The notes below the pieces were generated by a model. The model did no database searches and was not told the DNA's origin. It saw only the letters and a program-made list of their open reading frames with translations. Below are positions 1 through 7,834 of a DNA stretch of 64,000 bases, piece after piece. How positions within the stretch are numbered: position 1 is the stretch's first letter; each line of letters starts with the position of its first letter. Location of the stretch: contig JADFAE010000013.1 of NCBI GenBank assembly GCA_015665415.1, forward strand, positions 124,001 to 188,000. Reading direction: 5' to 3'. This DNA comes from Roseobacter sp. (GTDB lineage: Bacteria > Pseudomonadota > Alphaproteobacteria > Rhodobacterales > Rhodobacteraceae). The translations under genes were made by a program, and so were the position numbers.

Positions 1-1
1 T

Positions 2-271
2 CAAATCGAAGCCCTGCTTAGCCGCAAGGAAGCCGCGATCAGCCGCCTCAATGCCTTTGAAGACTTGGAACGCGCGGCCCTGAACAAGGTGCAGACAAAA
101 GTCTCTCGCAATCAGGAACTGCTCAACAGCGCAATGGAAGGCATTCGCAGTGTTGCCGCCCGCATGACAGAGCTGCGCCGGGTGAAAAAAGGTCTGGATG
201 TCTATGACCGTACCGGTCGCAAAGCCCGCTATGGAACCACCATGGGGCAGCGCCTGGAAAAGCGGACCTGA
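2..271 (+). CDS. FlgN-like flagellar chaperone, 3' part only
   Basis: An open frame runs in from the left edge of the window (first full codon at base 2) and stops at 271, so only the last 89 codons are visible. The visible protein is mostly alpha-helical and charged, with a leucine-rich helix followed by a basic tail. Size, helical character and its place directly before the flagellin gene resemble the FlgN-type export chaperones that escort hook-associated proteins FlgK and FlgL (both encoded at 25957-28410). The family call is inferred from context and remembered similarity; the N-terminal half cannot be examined. Confidence 0.5.
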   Translation, partial: QIEALLSRKEAAISRLNAFEDLERAALNKVQTKVSRNQELLNSAMEGIRSVAARMTELRRVKKGLDVYDRTGRKARYGTTMGQRLEKRT

Positions 272-486
272 GCCCGAGGCAATTTAGTGAAAATTCTAAG
301 GAATGTGATTTTGGACATTAGCACTCCCTTAGCAACTTTGAACGCAATGTCTCCTTGCATCTCATCAATGAGGTGGCGCGGAAACCGACAGGTGGAACGC
401 ATTGTCAGAAAGACGCCAAAGATCGCCCTTCGGGGCTGGGAAATCTAAGGGGCCAAAGTGCCTCTATCGCTAAAGGAATAAAAGCT

Positions 487-1311
487 ATGACCAGTATTCT
501 GACAAACAACGGCGCAATGGTTGCTCTGCAGACCCTGTCGTCCATCAACAACGACCTGACCGATACCCAGAACCAGATTTCGACTGGCCTGGAAGTTGGT
601 TCGGCCAAGGACAACTCGGCAATCTGGGCGATTTCCAAGGTTATGGAATCGGATGTTGCCGGTTTTGAAGCCGTTTCTGACTCTCTGTCCCTGGGTGAAT
701 CGACTGTTGCTGTCGCAACCGCCGGTGCCGAGCAGATCCAGGAACTGCTTACACAGATGAAGGAAAAGGTTGTTGCCGGTACTGGCGAGAACGTTGACCA
801 CGCCAAACTGACTGCAGACGTTGATGAGCTGAAAAACCAGATCACTTCGGTGATTGGTGCCTCCCAGTTCAATGGTGCCAACCTGCTGAACACTGCCGGT
901 GGCGACATCACCGTTCTGTCTTCGCTTGACCGCGATGCTGCTGGTGCTGTGACCGCGTCGAACATCACCGTTGCCTCGGTGGATTTCGAAGCAGGCCTCG
1001 ACCTGACCACTGTCGTCGTGACCGACGCTACCAACGCCGAAGCTTCGATTGATGACATCGAAACTCTGATCCAGGCTGCGGTTGACGGTGCAGCGGCTCT
1101 TGGTGCGTCCGCAGCGCGTATCGAGCAGCAGTCCGAGTTTGTGGGCAAAGTGACCGACGCCATGAAGTCCGGCATCGGTTCGCTGGTGGATACCAACATG
1201 GAAGAGGCATCCGCTCGATTGAAGGCACTGCAGACACAGCAGCAGCTGGGCGTTCAGGCCCTTACCATTGCCAACTCGGCACCTGAAACCCTGCAGCAGC
1301 TGTTCCGCTAA
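487..1311 (+). CDS. fliC: Flagellin, short form
   Basis: Filament subunit of the flagellum, exported through the hook. The frame is open from 355, but the ATG at 487 is preceded by AAGGA at about 472 and begins with the typical flagellin N-terminus (MTSILTNNGAM), giving 274 residues. Residues 1-135 form the conserved D0/D1 helices with the TGL motif; the last 70 residues form the C-terminal D1/D0 helices ending in TLQQLFR. The middle is only about 65 residues, so the outer D2/D3 domains are essentially missing, as in many alphaproteobacterial flagellins. It is followed by flaF and flbT, the post-transcriptional flagellin regulators. No other flagellin gene lies in the window. Confidence 0.95.
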   Translation: MTSILTNNGAMVALQTLSSINNDLTDTQNQISTGLEVGSAKDNSAIWAISKVMESDVAGFEAVSDSLSLGESTVAVATAGAEQIQELLTQMKEKVVAGTGENVDHAKLTADVDELKNQITSVIGASQFNGANLLNTAGGDITVLSSLDRDAAGAVTASNITVASVDFEAGLDLTTVVVTDATNAEASIDDIETLIQAAVDGAAALGASAARIEQQSEFVGKVTDAMKSGIGSLVDTNMEEASARLKALQTQQQLGVQALTIANSAPETLQQLFR

Positions 1312-1321
1312 AGCACTTAAT

Positions 1322-1351
1322 CCGGGGCGTGCCATTCCTCGCGCGCCCCGG
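1322..1351 (+). other. GC-rich hairpin just after the flagellin stop
   Basis: CCGGGGCG (1322-1329) pairs perfectly with CGCCCCGG (1344-1351) across a 14-base loop, 10 bases after the flagellin stop codon. There is no T-run after it, so it is a weak candidate for intrinsic termination; it could instead protect the 3' end of an abundant flagellin mRNA or attenuate read-through into flaF. Confidence 0.5.
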
Positions 1352-1397
1352 GTCCTACTTCACTAAGACCTAAAGAAATAATACGTTAGGATAACAC

Positions 1398-1784
1398 GTG
1401 AATGCCCTTCTGAAAGCGAAGAGTGCCTATTCGGCGGCAAAAGCCCCGACCCGTACGACCAAAGACCGGGAATATGATGTCATCGCGCGTGCGACGCATG
1501 GCCTGGCGGCCGCACACAAGACGGCCAGCCTCAATAAAGGCCCCGAAAGTTTCAGCATTTTGGCCGATGCCTTACACAAGAACCGAAAGATGTGGACGAT
1601 TTTCGAAGTGGATCTTGCTGCCAAGGAAAATGACTTGCCGCAAGACGTCAAAGAAAACCTGTTTTACCTAGCAGAATTTACCCGCCAACACACCAGCAAG
1701 GTCCTGTCGCGCAAAGCGAACGTGAGACCGCTGATCGAAGTCAACATGGCCATCATGCGTGGCCTCCGCAGCGGAGCGTCCTGA
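1398..1784 (+). CDS. flaF: Flagellar biosynthesis regulator FlaF
   Basis: FlaF is a small alphaproteobacterial protein needed for flagellin secretion or synthesis and acting together with FlbT. The GTG start at 1398 follows TTAGGA about 10 bases upstream and yields 128 residues, the usual family length. The sequence is a basic N-terminus followed by an all-helical body with the conserved region around residues 60-110. It lies 86 bases after flagellin and is followed two bases after its stop by flbT, so the pair is surely co-transcribed. Confidence 0.88.
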   Translation: MNALLKAKSAYSAAKAPTRTTKDREYDVIARATHGLAAAHKTASLNKGPESFSILADALHKNRKMWTIFEVDLAAKENDLPQDVKENLFYLAEFTRQHTSKVLSRKANVRPLIEVNMAIMRGLRSGAS

Positions 1785-1786
1785 AT

Positions 1787-2191
1787 ATGAGCGGACTTGT
1801 CCTGAAACTTGCCCCAAAAGAACGCGTTCTGGTCAACGGAGCGGTCATCGAGAACGGCGATCGACGCAGCCGTCTTTCCATTGTCACGCCTGATGCAAAT
1901 ATCCTGCGCCTGCGGGATGCCATCCATCCGGAAGAGGCCAATACTCCGGTACGTCGCGTCTGCTACGCCGCCCAATTGGTGCTGACCGGAGACACCGATC
2001 CCGAAGAGGATCGCCTGCCAATGCTGCGCCGGATCGAAGAGCTGAGCCAGGTCTTTATTGATCCCGACAGCCGCGCGTCCCTTGCAGAGGCAACAGAAGC
2101 GCTGCTGGAAGACAATCACTACAGATGCCTGAAATCCCTGCGCAGTCTTCTGCCTCGGGAAGAACGGCTGATGGCCATTCGTCCGTCATGA
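1787..2191 (+). CDS. flbT: Flagellin mRNA regulator FlbT
   Basis: FlbT binds the 5' leader of flagellin mRNA in Caulobacter and limits flagellin translation until the hook is complete. The 134-residue protein begins SGLVLKLAPKERVLVNGAVIENG, matching the family's beta-rich opening, followed by a helical half with the PMLRRIEELSQVF segment. The ATG at 1787 is two bases after the flaF stop. Its stop overlaps the next start (ATGA at 2188). The 215-base region upstream of the flagellin start is long enough to be a target leader. Confidence 0.9.
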   Translation: MSGLVLKLAPKERVLVNGAVIENGDRRSRLSIVTPDANILRLRDAIHPEEANTPVRRVCYAAQLVLTGDTDPEEDRLPMLRRIEELSQVFIDPDSRASLAEATEALLEDNHYRCLKSLRSLLPREERLMAIRPS

Positions 2192-2994
2192 GCTTTGATC
2201 CCGTCATAACCTCGACAGGCATAACCGGCTGGACCTTTCTGCAGGCGACTTATGATCGCCAGTTCGAGCATTTCAACAAGGACCCCATCCTGGAGCGCGA
2301 CAATGACTATTTCCTCGAGAATATCGGGGATATCACCAGCGCAGAAGAACTGGTTTCGGACTATCGATTGTTGAGCGTTGCCTTGAATGCCTTCGGTCTT
2401 GGTGATGAAATAGATTCAAAGGCGATGATCCAGAAAGTGCTGGAAGATGGCAGCGCAGCAGATGATGCTTTGGCAAACAAGCTGGGCGACGATCGTTGGG
2501 TCGACTTCACGGATGCTTTTGCATTTGGCCCCGGCTTGGTCCCTCTCACGAAGCTAACCTACAAAATGGAAGAGGTGGTGGAAGCCAGCATCGTTCAATC
2601 CTTCGAGGATGCGGTTGGCAACACCGATACATCCATGCAGGTTGCCCTTTATGCTGAACGGGAATTGGTGGATCTGGTAACCTTTGATGACGAGGGCGAA
2701 GAGCTCTCGGTGCTGGGCCAATGGTACAACATCATCGGGCAACCCCAACTTCAAAGCATGTTCCAGGTCGCCCTGGGATTGCCTCAAGATGTTATCGGGC
2801 TGGACATTGATCGACAGGTCGAAATCTTCCAGGAGGCCTCGAACAAACGGTTTGGTTCCGATGACCTCACCATCTTTTCCGATCCTGAAGAGATGGACAA
2901 GCTGGTCAACACCTACCTGGCAATGACCGAACTATCAGCCTACGAAAGCTCCAGCTCTTCTGCTACGCTTGCGCTTTCGCTGCTGCAAGCTTGA
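2188..2994 (+). CDS. DUF1217 flagellar-locus protein
   Basis: A 268-residue acidic, mainly helical protein. The start was placed at the ATG at 2188, which overlaps the flbT stop by four bases, rather than upstream inside flbT. The opening region, about 15-35 (a TFLQATYDRQFEHF-like segment), and the body resemble the DUF1217 family found in flagellar gene clusters of Rhodobacterales and Rhizobiales, whose molecular role is not established. The serine-rich tail and lack of signal peptide or membrane helix suggest a soluble protein, possibly exported through the flagellar apparatus like other proteins with disordered ends. It is the last gene of the flagellin-flaF-flbT unit. Confidence 0.75.
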   Translation: MSFDPVITSTGITGWTFLQATYDRQFEHFNKDPILERDNDYFLENIGDITSAEELVSDYRLLSVALNAFGLGDEIDSKAMIQKVLEDGSAADDALANKLGDDRWVDFTDAFAFGPGLVPLTKLTYKMEEVVEASIVQSFEDAVGNTDTSMQVALYAERELVDLVTFDDEGEELSVLGQWYNIIGQPQLQSMFQVALGLPQDVIGLDIDRQVEIFQEASNKRFGSDDLTIFSDPEEMDKLVNTYLAMTELSAYESSSSSATLALSLLQA

Positions 2995-3021
2995 TCCATA
3001 ACAGCGATCGGAACTTCAAAG

Positions 3022-3061
3022 AAAGGGCGCTTCCAGATGATCTGAGAAGCGCCTTTTCTTT
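3022..3061 (+). terminator. Rho-independent terminator after the DUF1217 gene
   Basis: GGCGCTTC (3026-3033) pairs with GAAGCGCC (3046-3053) and is followed by TTTTCTTT. The A-run before the stem could make it work in reverse for fliI as well. Confidence 0.85.
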
Positions 3062-3097
3062 GTGTCTCATTATACAGTTTTGGCAAACTTAGGGGCC

Positions 3098-4426
3098 CTA
3101 TCGCCCCTTGCTTGCCCGTCGCAGCAGCAGTTGCAGACGGTTAAAGCTGTTGCTCACCCCTTGTGGATCTTCCTTGCCAAAAAACGCATCCAATTCCGGC
3201 CAGATTTTCACAGCCTGGTCCAGTACCGCATCATTGCCTTCAGAGTAAAGACCAGCGCGGATCATAACTTCGGACTGCTCATAAGAGCCAAGGAATTTTC
3301 GCACTTCCATAATGGCGGCATTTTCCTCGGGCGTTGCAGCCGCCGGCAGGCTACGCGAGACCGAGCGAGAAACATCCACCGCCGGAAACCGCCCGCGTTC
3401 AGCGATTTCGCGGTTCAACACGATATGCCCGTCCAGGACACCGCGCAGAATATCCGCAATCGGCTCATCCATGTCAGAACCGGCCACCAGAACGCTGAAC
3501 ACAGCCGTGATATCCCCCTGCCCTTCGCTTCCTGGTCCGGCGCGCTCGCACAGCCCTGTAATCAGCGGTGTTACCGAGGGCGGAAAGCCCCGCAAAGCTG
3601 GCGCCTCCCCAGAGGCAGCAGAGATTTCGCGATGCGCCTCGGCAAAGCGGGTCACCGAATCCGCCATATAGAGCACGTTCTTGCCCTGATCGCGAAAATG
3701 CTCGGCTATGGTCATCGCCGCCCAGGCGCAGCGCCGCCGCACCAGCGCGGATTGGTCCGAGGTAGCAGCCACGACAATGGCTCGCTTCATGCCTTCCGGC
3801 CCCAGGACCTCCTCGACAAAGTGGTTTACTTCGCGACCACGTTCGCCAATCAGCGCCATGACCACCACATCGGCCTGCATGAATTGCGCCAATTTTGCCA
3901 GCAAGGTCGATTTACCAACACCGGAGCCGGCAAAAAGACCGATCCGCTGGCCCTGAACAACAGGGAGAATCGTGTTGAACACCGACAGTCCGGTATCCAG
4001 ACGCGCGCCCATCTGCCGTCGACCCGCTGCCTTAGGCGGAGGGGCCATCAGATCTCGGGCCTTCTCTCCGCGCAACATCGGCTTGCCATCCAAAGGCTCA
4101 CCGAAGGGATCAATCACCCGGCCAATCCAATTGTCGCCGGGGGCAAAATCAGGTGCCGGATGCAACATCACCGCATCCCCCATCGCCACGCGATCCGGGG
4201 CACGATCCGGTAACATACTGATATTGCTTCCGTCTATCTTGAGAACCTCGCCATGCAATTCATCGTCCTTGCCCCGGACAAGAACCAGGCGATCTCCGAT
4301 TCGTGCTTCACGGGCCAGGCCGGAAATTTCTATCTCGCCGCCGGATATTCCACTCACCCGGCCCACTTGAGTTGCCAGTTTCTTACCGGCGATTTGTTCA
4401 GTCAAAGCTTTTAGCTCTGCGATCAT
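3098..4426 (-). CDS. fliI: Flagellar export ATPase FliI
   Basis: Cytoplasmic ATPase of the flagellar type III export gate that unloads substrates from chaperones. The frame is open to 4600, but the ATG at 4426 has GGAGG about 10 bases upstream and gives 442 residues, normal for FliI. A beta-barrel N-domain (1-95) is followed by the F1-ATPase-like core with the P-loop GLFAGSGVGKST at 163-174 and the downstream ALIGERGRE segment. It is alone on this strand, divergent from flgB. Its usual partners FliH and FliJ are not adjacent: a FliH-like gene is at 21096 and a FliJ-sized coiled-coil protein at 9321. Confidence 0.97.
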   Translation of the reverse strand: MIAELKALTEQIAGKKLATQVGRVSGISGGEIEISGLAREARIGDRLVLVRGKDDELHGEVLKIDGSNISMLPDRAPDRVAMGDAVMLHPAPDFAPGDNWIGRVIDPFGEPLDGKPMLRGEKARDLMAPPPKAAGRRQMGARLDTGLSVFNTILPVVQGQRIGLFAGSGVGKSTLLAKLAQFMQADVVVMALIGERGREVNHFVEEVLGPEGMKRAIVVAATSDQSALVRRRCAWAAMTIAEHFRDQGKNVLYMADSVTRFAEAHREISAASGEAPALRGFPPSVTPLITGLCERAGPGSEGQGDITAVFSVLVAGSDMDEPIADILRGVLDGHIVLNREIAERGRFPAVDVSRSVSRSLPAAATPEENAAIMEVRKFLGSYEQSEVMIRAGLYSEGNDAVLDQAVKIWPELDAFFGKEDPQGVSNSFNRLQLLLRRASKGR

Positions 4427-4476
4427 GGCCTGAGGCCTCCAACTAGTTCCTGAAACAATTTCTAAAGGAATCAGGG

Positions 4477-4491
4477 TTAAGTCTTGGTTGA
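4477..4491. promoter_or_regulatory. CtrA-type box, one mismatch (flgB/fliI)
   Basis: TTAA (4477-4480), seven bases, then TTGA (4488-4491), against the CtrA consensus TTAA-N7-TTAA. It lies 24 bases before the chosen flgB start and 51 bases before fliI, in the only non-coding gap between these divergent units. Confidence 0.5.
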
Positions 4492-4514
4492 AATTGATCG
4501 AGGGAGAAGCCCCG

Positions 4515-4904
4515 GTGTTTACGGAACTGAACGTTTTTAAAATCGCATATTCCATGGCCACCCATGCAGGGAAGCGCCAGGCGTTGGTGTCTGAGAACAT
4601 CGCGAATGCGGATACGCCTGGCTACCATGCCAAGGACATCAAGCCCTTCAAGGAGGTCTATGCCGCGGGTCCGCGCCCCGGTGACATGGTGGCCTCTCGC
4701 GGTTCACACCTGAATGGAATCAGCGGCTCCAATATGGATTGGGCCGTGACCACCTCTGATGCAGGTGTCGACCCCAACAACAATTCGGTCTCGATCGAAG
4801 ATGAAATCCTGAACGGGGTTGAGGTCAAGCGCCAGCATGACCGGGCCCTGGCCATCTACAAATCATCGATGAACATCCTGCGTACCAGCCTTGGGCGCAG
4901 CTAG
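4515..4904 (+). CDS. flgB: Flagellar proximal rod protein FlgB
   Basis: FlgB is the most membrane-proximal rod subunit. A TTG at 4488 is possible, but GTG at 4515 has GAGGGAG about 10 bases upstream and gives the normal 129-residue protein starting (M)FTELNVFKIA. The conserved rod/hook N-terminal motif (ENIANADTPGY) is at about residues 35-45. First gene of the basal-body operon flgB-flgC-fliE-fliQ-flgF-flgG-flgA-flgH; flgC starts 13 bases after its stop. Confidence 0.93.
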   Translation: MFTELNVFKIAYSMATHAGKRQALVSENIANADTPGYHAKDIKPFKEVYAAGPRPGDMVASRGSHLNGISGSNMDWAVTTSDAGVDPNNNSVSIEDEILNGVEVKRQHDRALAIYKSSMNILRTSLGRS

Positions 4905-4916
4905 AGGATATGATCC

Positions 4917-5309
4917 ATGAGTGAATTTGCAAATTCCCTGAGTGTGACCGCCAGCGGCCTGAAGGCCCAGGCAACCCGTCTGCGTCACGTCTCTGAGAAC
5001 ATCTCCAACGCCGACACCCCCGGCTACCGCCGCAAAAGCGTGCCCTTTGAGGCCTCGCGCGATCTCGAGAACGACGTTGAACGCGTCAAGACCGGGCGTG
5101 TCACCCTGGACCGCAGCGATCTGGAAAGCGTCTATGATCCCTCCCATCCGCTGGCGGATGAAACGGGCCATTACGAAGGCTCCAACGTGGATCTGATGAT
5201 CGAGATCGCCGACGCCCGTGAGGCCCAGCGCAGCTATGACGCCAACCTGAAAATGTTTGAACAAACTCGTGGAATGTCCTCTTCGCTGATGGACCTTCTG
5301 AGACGCTAA
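4917..5309 (+). CDS. flgC: Flagellar proximal rod protein FlgC
   Basis: Rod subunit stacked on FlgB. The 130-residue protein has the N-terminal SENISNADTPGYRRK motif shared by axial proteins and the C-terminal GSNVDLMIEIADAREAQRSY segment typical of FlgC. The ATG is preceded by AGAGGA. It lies between flgB and fliE with gaps of 12 and 20 bases, so it is co-transcribed with them. Confidence 0.95.
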   Translation: MSEFANSLSVTASGLKAQATRLRHVSENISNADTPGYRRKSVPFEASRDLENDVERVKTGRVTLDRSDLESVYDPSHPLADETGHYEGSNVDLMIEIADAREAQRSYDANLKMFEQTRGMSSSLMDLLRR

Positions 5310-5329
5310 CCCCCTAGAGGAGATCCAGA

Positions 5330-5629
5330 ATGGATATTCGCTCAATCGCTTCTGCCGCCACAGGCTATGCCGCCGCTCGACCGGCAACCCAGGTCGACCC
5401 CGACTTCCACGGCACCAGCGCCACCGAACAGCTGAAAACCAGCTTTGCCGATTTCGCCAATACCATGCAGGTGGGCGAACAGACTGCCATTCAATCGATG
5501 ACCGGAAGCGGTGACCCGCATGCTTTGGTCCAAGCCCTGGCGCAGACCGAACTGGCGGTTGAGACCGCCGTGACCGTGCGCAACAAGGTTGTCGAAGCCT
5601 ATCAGGAAATTCTGCGGATGCCGGTCTAA
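5330..5629 (+). CDS. fliE: Flagellar hook-basal body protein FliE
   Basis: FliE joins the MS ring and export gate to the rod. The protein is 99 residues long, with a variable N-terminus and a helical C-terminal half in which QTELAVETAVTVRNKVVEAY matches the conserved FliE signature. AGAGGAG lies just upstream of the ATG. fliQ follows after four bases. Confidence 0.93.
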   Translation: MDIRSIASAATGYAAARPATQVDPDFHGTSATEQLKTSFADFANTMQVGEQTAIQSMTGSGDPHALVQALAQTELAVETAVTVRNKVVEAYQEILRMPV

Positions 5630-5633
5630 GCCC

Positions 5634-5906
5634 ATGATGACTGAAGGCCAATTCTACGACACCCTACGTCAGGCTCTCTGGGCTGCGGTCACCATGTCTT
5701 CGCCGATTCTGGTTGTTGCCTTGGTGGTCGGCCTGGCCGTCGGCCTGTTTCAGGCCCTGACATCGGTGCAGGAAATGACCCTGACCTTTGTCCCCAAACT
5801 GGCCGCTATCGTTGTCGTTTTTTGGATAACCATGGGTTTCATGACCCAGACGTTGGTGAATTTTTTTGACGGCCACGTCATTCCCTTGATTGCAGGAGTT
5901 CAGTAA
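5634..5906 (+). CDS. fliQ: Flagellar export gate protein FliQ
   Basis: FliQ is a two-helix subunit of the FliPQR export channel. The start at 5634 (a second ATG follows at 5637) gives 90 residues, the normal family size. Two hydrophobic helices are visible at about residues 18-38 and 55-76. The stop overlaps the flgF start by one base (TAATG). fliP and fliR are elsewhere in the window (21981 and 10804). Confidence 0.93.
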   Translation: MMTEGQFYDTLRQALWAAVTMSSPILVVALVVGLAVGLFQALTSVQEMTLTFVPKLAAIVVVFWITMGFMTQTLVNFFDGHVIPLIAGVQ

Positions 5907-6622
5907 TGGAAGCAGCAGGCTACGCAACCCTATCCCGTCAGACGGGCCTGATGCGTGAAATGCGCGTGGTGGCAAACAACATCGCCAACTCCGCCACCAC
6001 CGGATACCGCTCCGAAGGTTTGATTTTTTCCGAATACGTACAAAGCGGGCCGGGGCAGGAATCGCTCTCGATGGCGCGTGCCAATATTTTCAACACCTCG
6101 ATGGAACAGGGTCAGCTGACCCAGACCGGTGGCAGTTTTGATTTTGCCATCGAAGGCGATGCCTATTTCATGGTTGAAACGCCGCAGGGCGAACGGCTTA
6201 CCCGTTCGGGTGCCTTCTCACCCAACGCTGAGGGCGACCTCGTTACCATGGATGGCTACAAGGTTCTGGATGCCGGGCGCGCCCCGGTCTTTATCCCCGG
6301 CACGGCCGAATCGATCAACGTGGGTGCCGATGGCACCATTACCGCTGACGGCAACGCCATCGGCCAGATCGGCCTGTTCAAACCGGCTGAGACGCATAGC
6401 ATGGTGCGCGAAGATGGGGTCATGTTCCGCGTCGACGGCGACATTGAAGATGCCGAAGATGGCCGCATGGTGCAGGGCTTTCTGGAAGGCTCCAACGTCA
6501 ATGCGATCACCCAGGTTACGCGGATGATCGAAATCCAGCGCGCCTATGAAATGGGCCAGAGTTTTCTGGAAACAGAAGACCAGCGCATCCGCAATGCCAT
6601 CAAAAATCTGATCAAGACCTAG
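5906..6622 (+). CDS. flgF: Flagellar proximal rod protein FlgF
   Basis: Rod subunit of the FlgE/FlgF/FlgG family, 238 residues. The N-terminal MREMRVVANNIANSATTGYR motif and the C-terminal IEIQRAYEMGQSF motif are the two conserved ends that coil together in axial proteins; the centre carries the DFAIEGDAYFMV hook/basal-body core. The start overlaps the fliQ stop. flgG follows ten bases after its stop with GGAG in between. Confidence 0.95.
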   Translation: MEAAGYATLSRQTGLMREMRVVANNIANSATTGYRSEGLIFSEYVQSGPGQESLSMARANIFNTSMEQGQLTQTGGSFDFAIEGDAYFMVETPQGERLTRSGAFSPNAEGDLVTMDGYKVLDAGRAPVFIPGTAESINVGADGTITADGNAIGQIGLFKPAETHSMVREDGVMFRVDGDIEDAEDGRMVQGFLEGSNVNAITQVTRMIEIQRAYEMGQSFLETEDQRIRNAIKNLIKT

Positions 6623-6632
6623 GAGATCACCA

Positions 6633-7418
6633 ATGCGTGCCCTTAAAATTGCAGCAACTGGTATGAGCGCACAGCAATTGCGTGTTGAAACCATCGCGAA
6701 CAACCTCGCCAATATGAACACCACGGCCTACAACGCGCGCCGGGCAGAATTTGCCGATCTGCATTACCAGCAGGTCACCCGCGCCGGTACCGTGAATGCT
6801 TCGGATGGCACCATCCTGCCCACCGGTATTCAGGTTGGCCTTGGTGTGCGCCCCGCAGCCATTTCTGTGCACCTGCAACAGGGTGCCCTAGCGCAGACCA
6901 ACAGCGATCTGGATGTGGCAATCGAAGGCAAAGGCTACTTTGAAGTGACCCTGCCATCGGGTCAAAGCGGCTATACCCGTGACGGCTCGTTCAAACGGTC
7001 GGCTGAAGGTCAGATCGTCACCTCGGACGGCTACGCGGTTTCCCCGGATATCACTATCCCCGACGACGCGCTGAGCATCTCGATCAATTCCGAAGGCGAG
7101 GTTTACGCCTATTTCGACGAGAGCGCCGAGGGGCAATTGCTGGGGCAGTTCAGCATGGCCGGATTTACCAACCCGAAGGGGCTTGAAGCCATCGGCGGCA
7201 ATCTCTTTGCCGAAACCGAAGCCTCAGGCGCGCCCAATGTCTCTACCGCCGGAGAAGACGGGCTTGGCTCTTTCCGCCAGGGATATCTCGAGGGCAGCTC
7301 TGTCGATTCGGTCAAGGAAGTCACCGAGCTGATCGAGGCCCAGCGCGGCTATGAAATGAACTCAAAGGTCATCTCTGCCGTTGATCAGATGATGTCCGCA
7401 ACAACACAGATTCGCTGA
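6633..7418 (+). CDS. flgG: Flagellar distal rod protein FlgG
   Basis: Main distal rod subunit, 261 residues, the usual length. It opens with the RALKIAATGMSAQQLRVETIANN-type N-terminus and ends with the conserved ELIEAQRGYEMNSKVISAVDQM-type segment. The stop codon overlaps the flgA ATG by one base, indicating translational coupling. Confidence 0.97.
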   Translation: MRALKIAATGMSAQQLRVETIANNLANMNTTAYNARRAEFADLHYQQVTRAGTVNASDGTILPTGIQVGLGVRPAAISVHLQQGALAQTNSDLDVAIEGKGYFEVTLPSGQSGYTRDGSFKRSAEGQIVTSDGYAVSPDITIPDDALSISINSEGEVYAYFDESAEGQLLGQFSMAGFTNPKGLEAIGGNLFAETEASGAPNVSTAGEDGLGSFRQGYLEGSSVDSVKEVTELIEAQRGYEMNSKVISAVDQMMSATTQIR

Positions 7419-7834
7419 TGAAATACCTTCTCGCCCTTCTCATCACAGTTTTGGTTCAGCCAGCCTGGGCCGATTTTCTGGTGCCCCTGCGCACAATTCG
7501 GGCCAAGGAAATCATCCAGCCCACCGATCTGACGTTCAAGGGCGGCAGCCTCTCCGGGGTTCTGTCGGATGCAAACGAGGTGGTCGGAATGGAAGCCCGT
7601 GTGGCGCTGTATCCCGGACGCCCATTACGCCCCGGCGACATCGGCCCGCCAGCAATCGTCGAACGCAACGATCTGGTCAAACTCTCGTTTCACCGGGGTG
7701 GGCTTACCATCGTTGCCGAGGGGCGCTCGCTTGGGCGCGGCTCTGAGGGCGAATGGATCAAGGTCATGAATTTGGCGTCACGGAGCACCGTGACCGGGCG
7801 TGTCAACGCTGACGGGTCAATAGAGGTAAGATAA
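7418..7834 (+). CDS. flgA: P-ring assembly chaperone FlgA
   Basis: FlgA helps FlgI assemble the periplasmic P ring. The 138-residue protein starts with a clear signal peptide (MKYLLALLITVLVQPAWA, cleavage likely after residue 18) followed by a SAF-like fold region, including the VGMEARVALYPGRPLRPGDI segment typical of the FlgA C-domain. It is at the short end of the family, lacking the extra N-terminal domain of the enteric protein. It overlaps flgG and flgH by one base each. Its client flgI lies far away at 24854. Confidence 0.9.
   Translation: MKYLLALLITVLVQPAWADFLVPLRTIRAKEIIQPTDLTFKGGSLSGVLSDANEVVGMEARVALYPGRPLRPGDIGPPAIVERNDLVKLSFHRGGLTIVAEGRSLGRGSEGEWIKVMNLASRSTVTGRVNADGSIEVR

Noticed and set aside
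272-486. Sigma-28 or sigma-54 flagellin promoter
   Set aside because: No clear TAAA-N15-GCCGATAA or TGGCAC-N5-TTGC match was found; only a weak TTAG-N7-TTAG word.
405-1335. Two long minus-strand frames (up to 296 codons) opposite the flagellin gene
   Set aside because: Shadows of flagellin codon use; no ribosome site, no recognisable protein, low-complexity composition.
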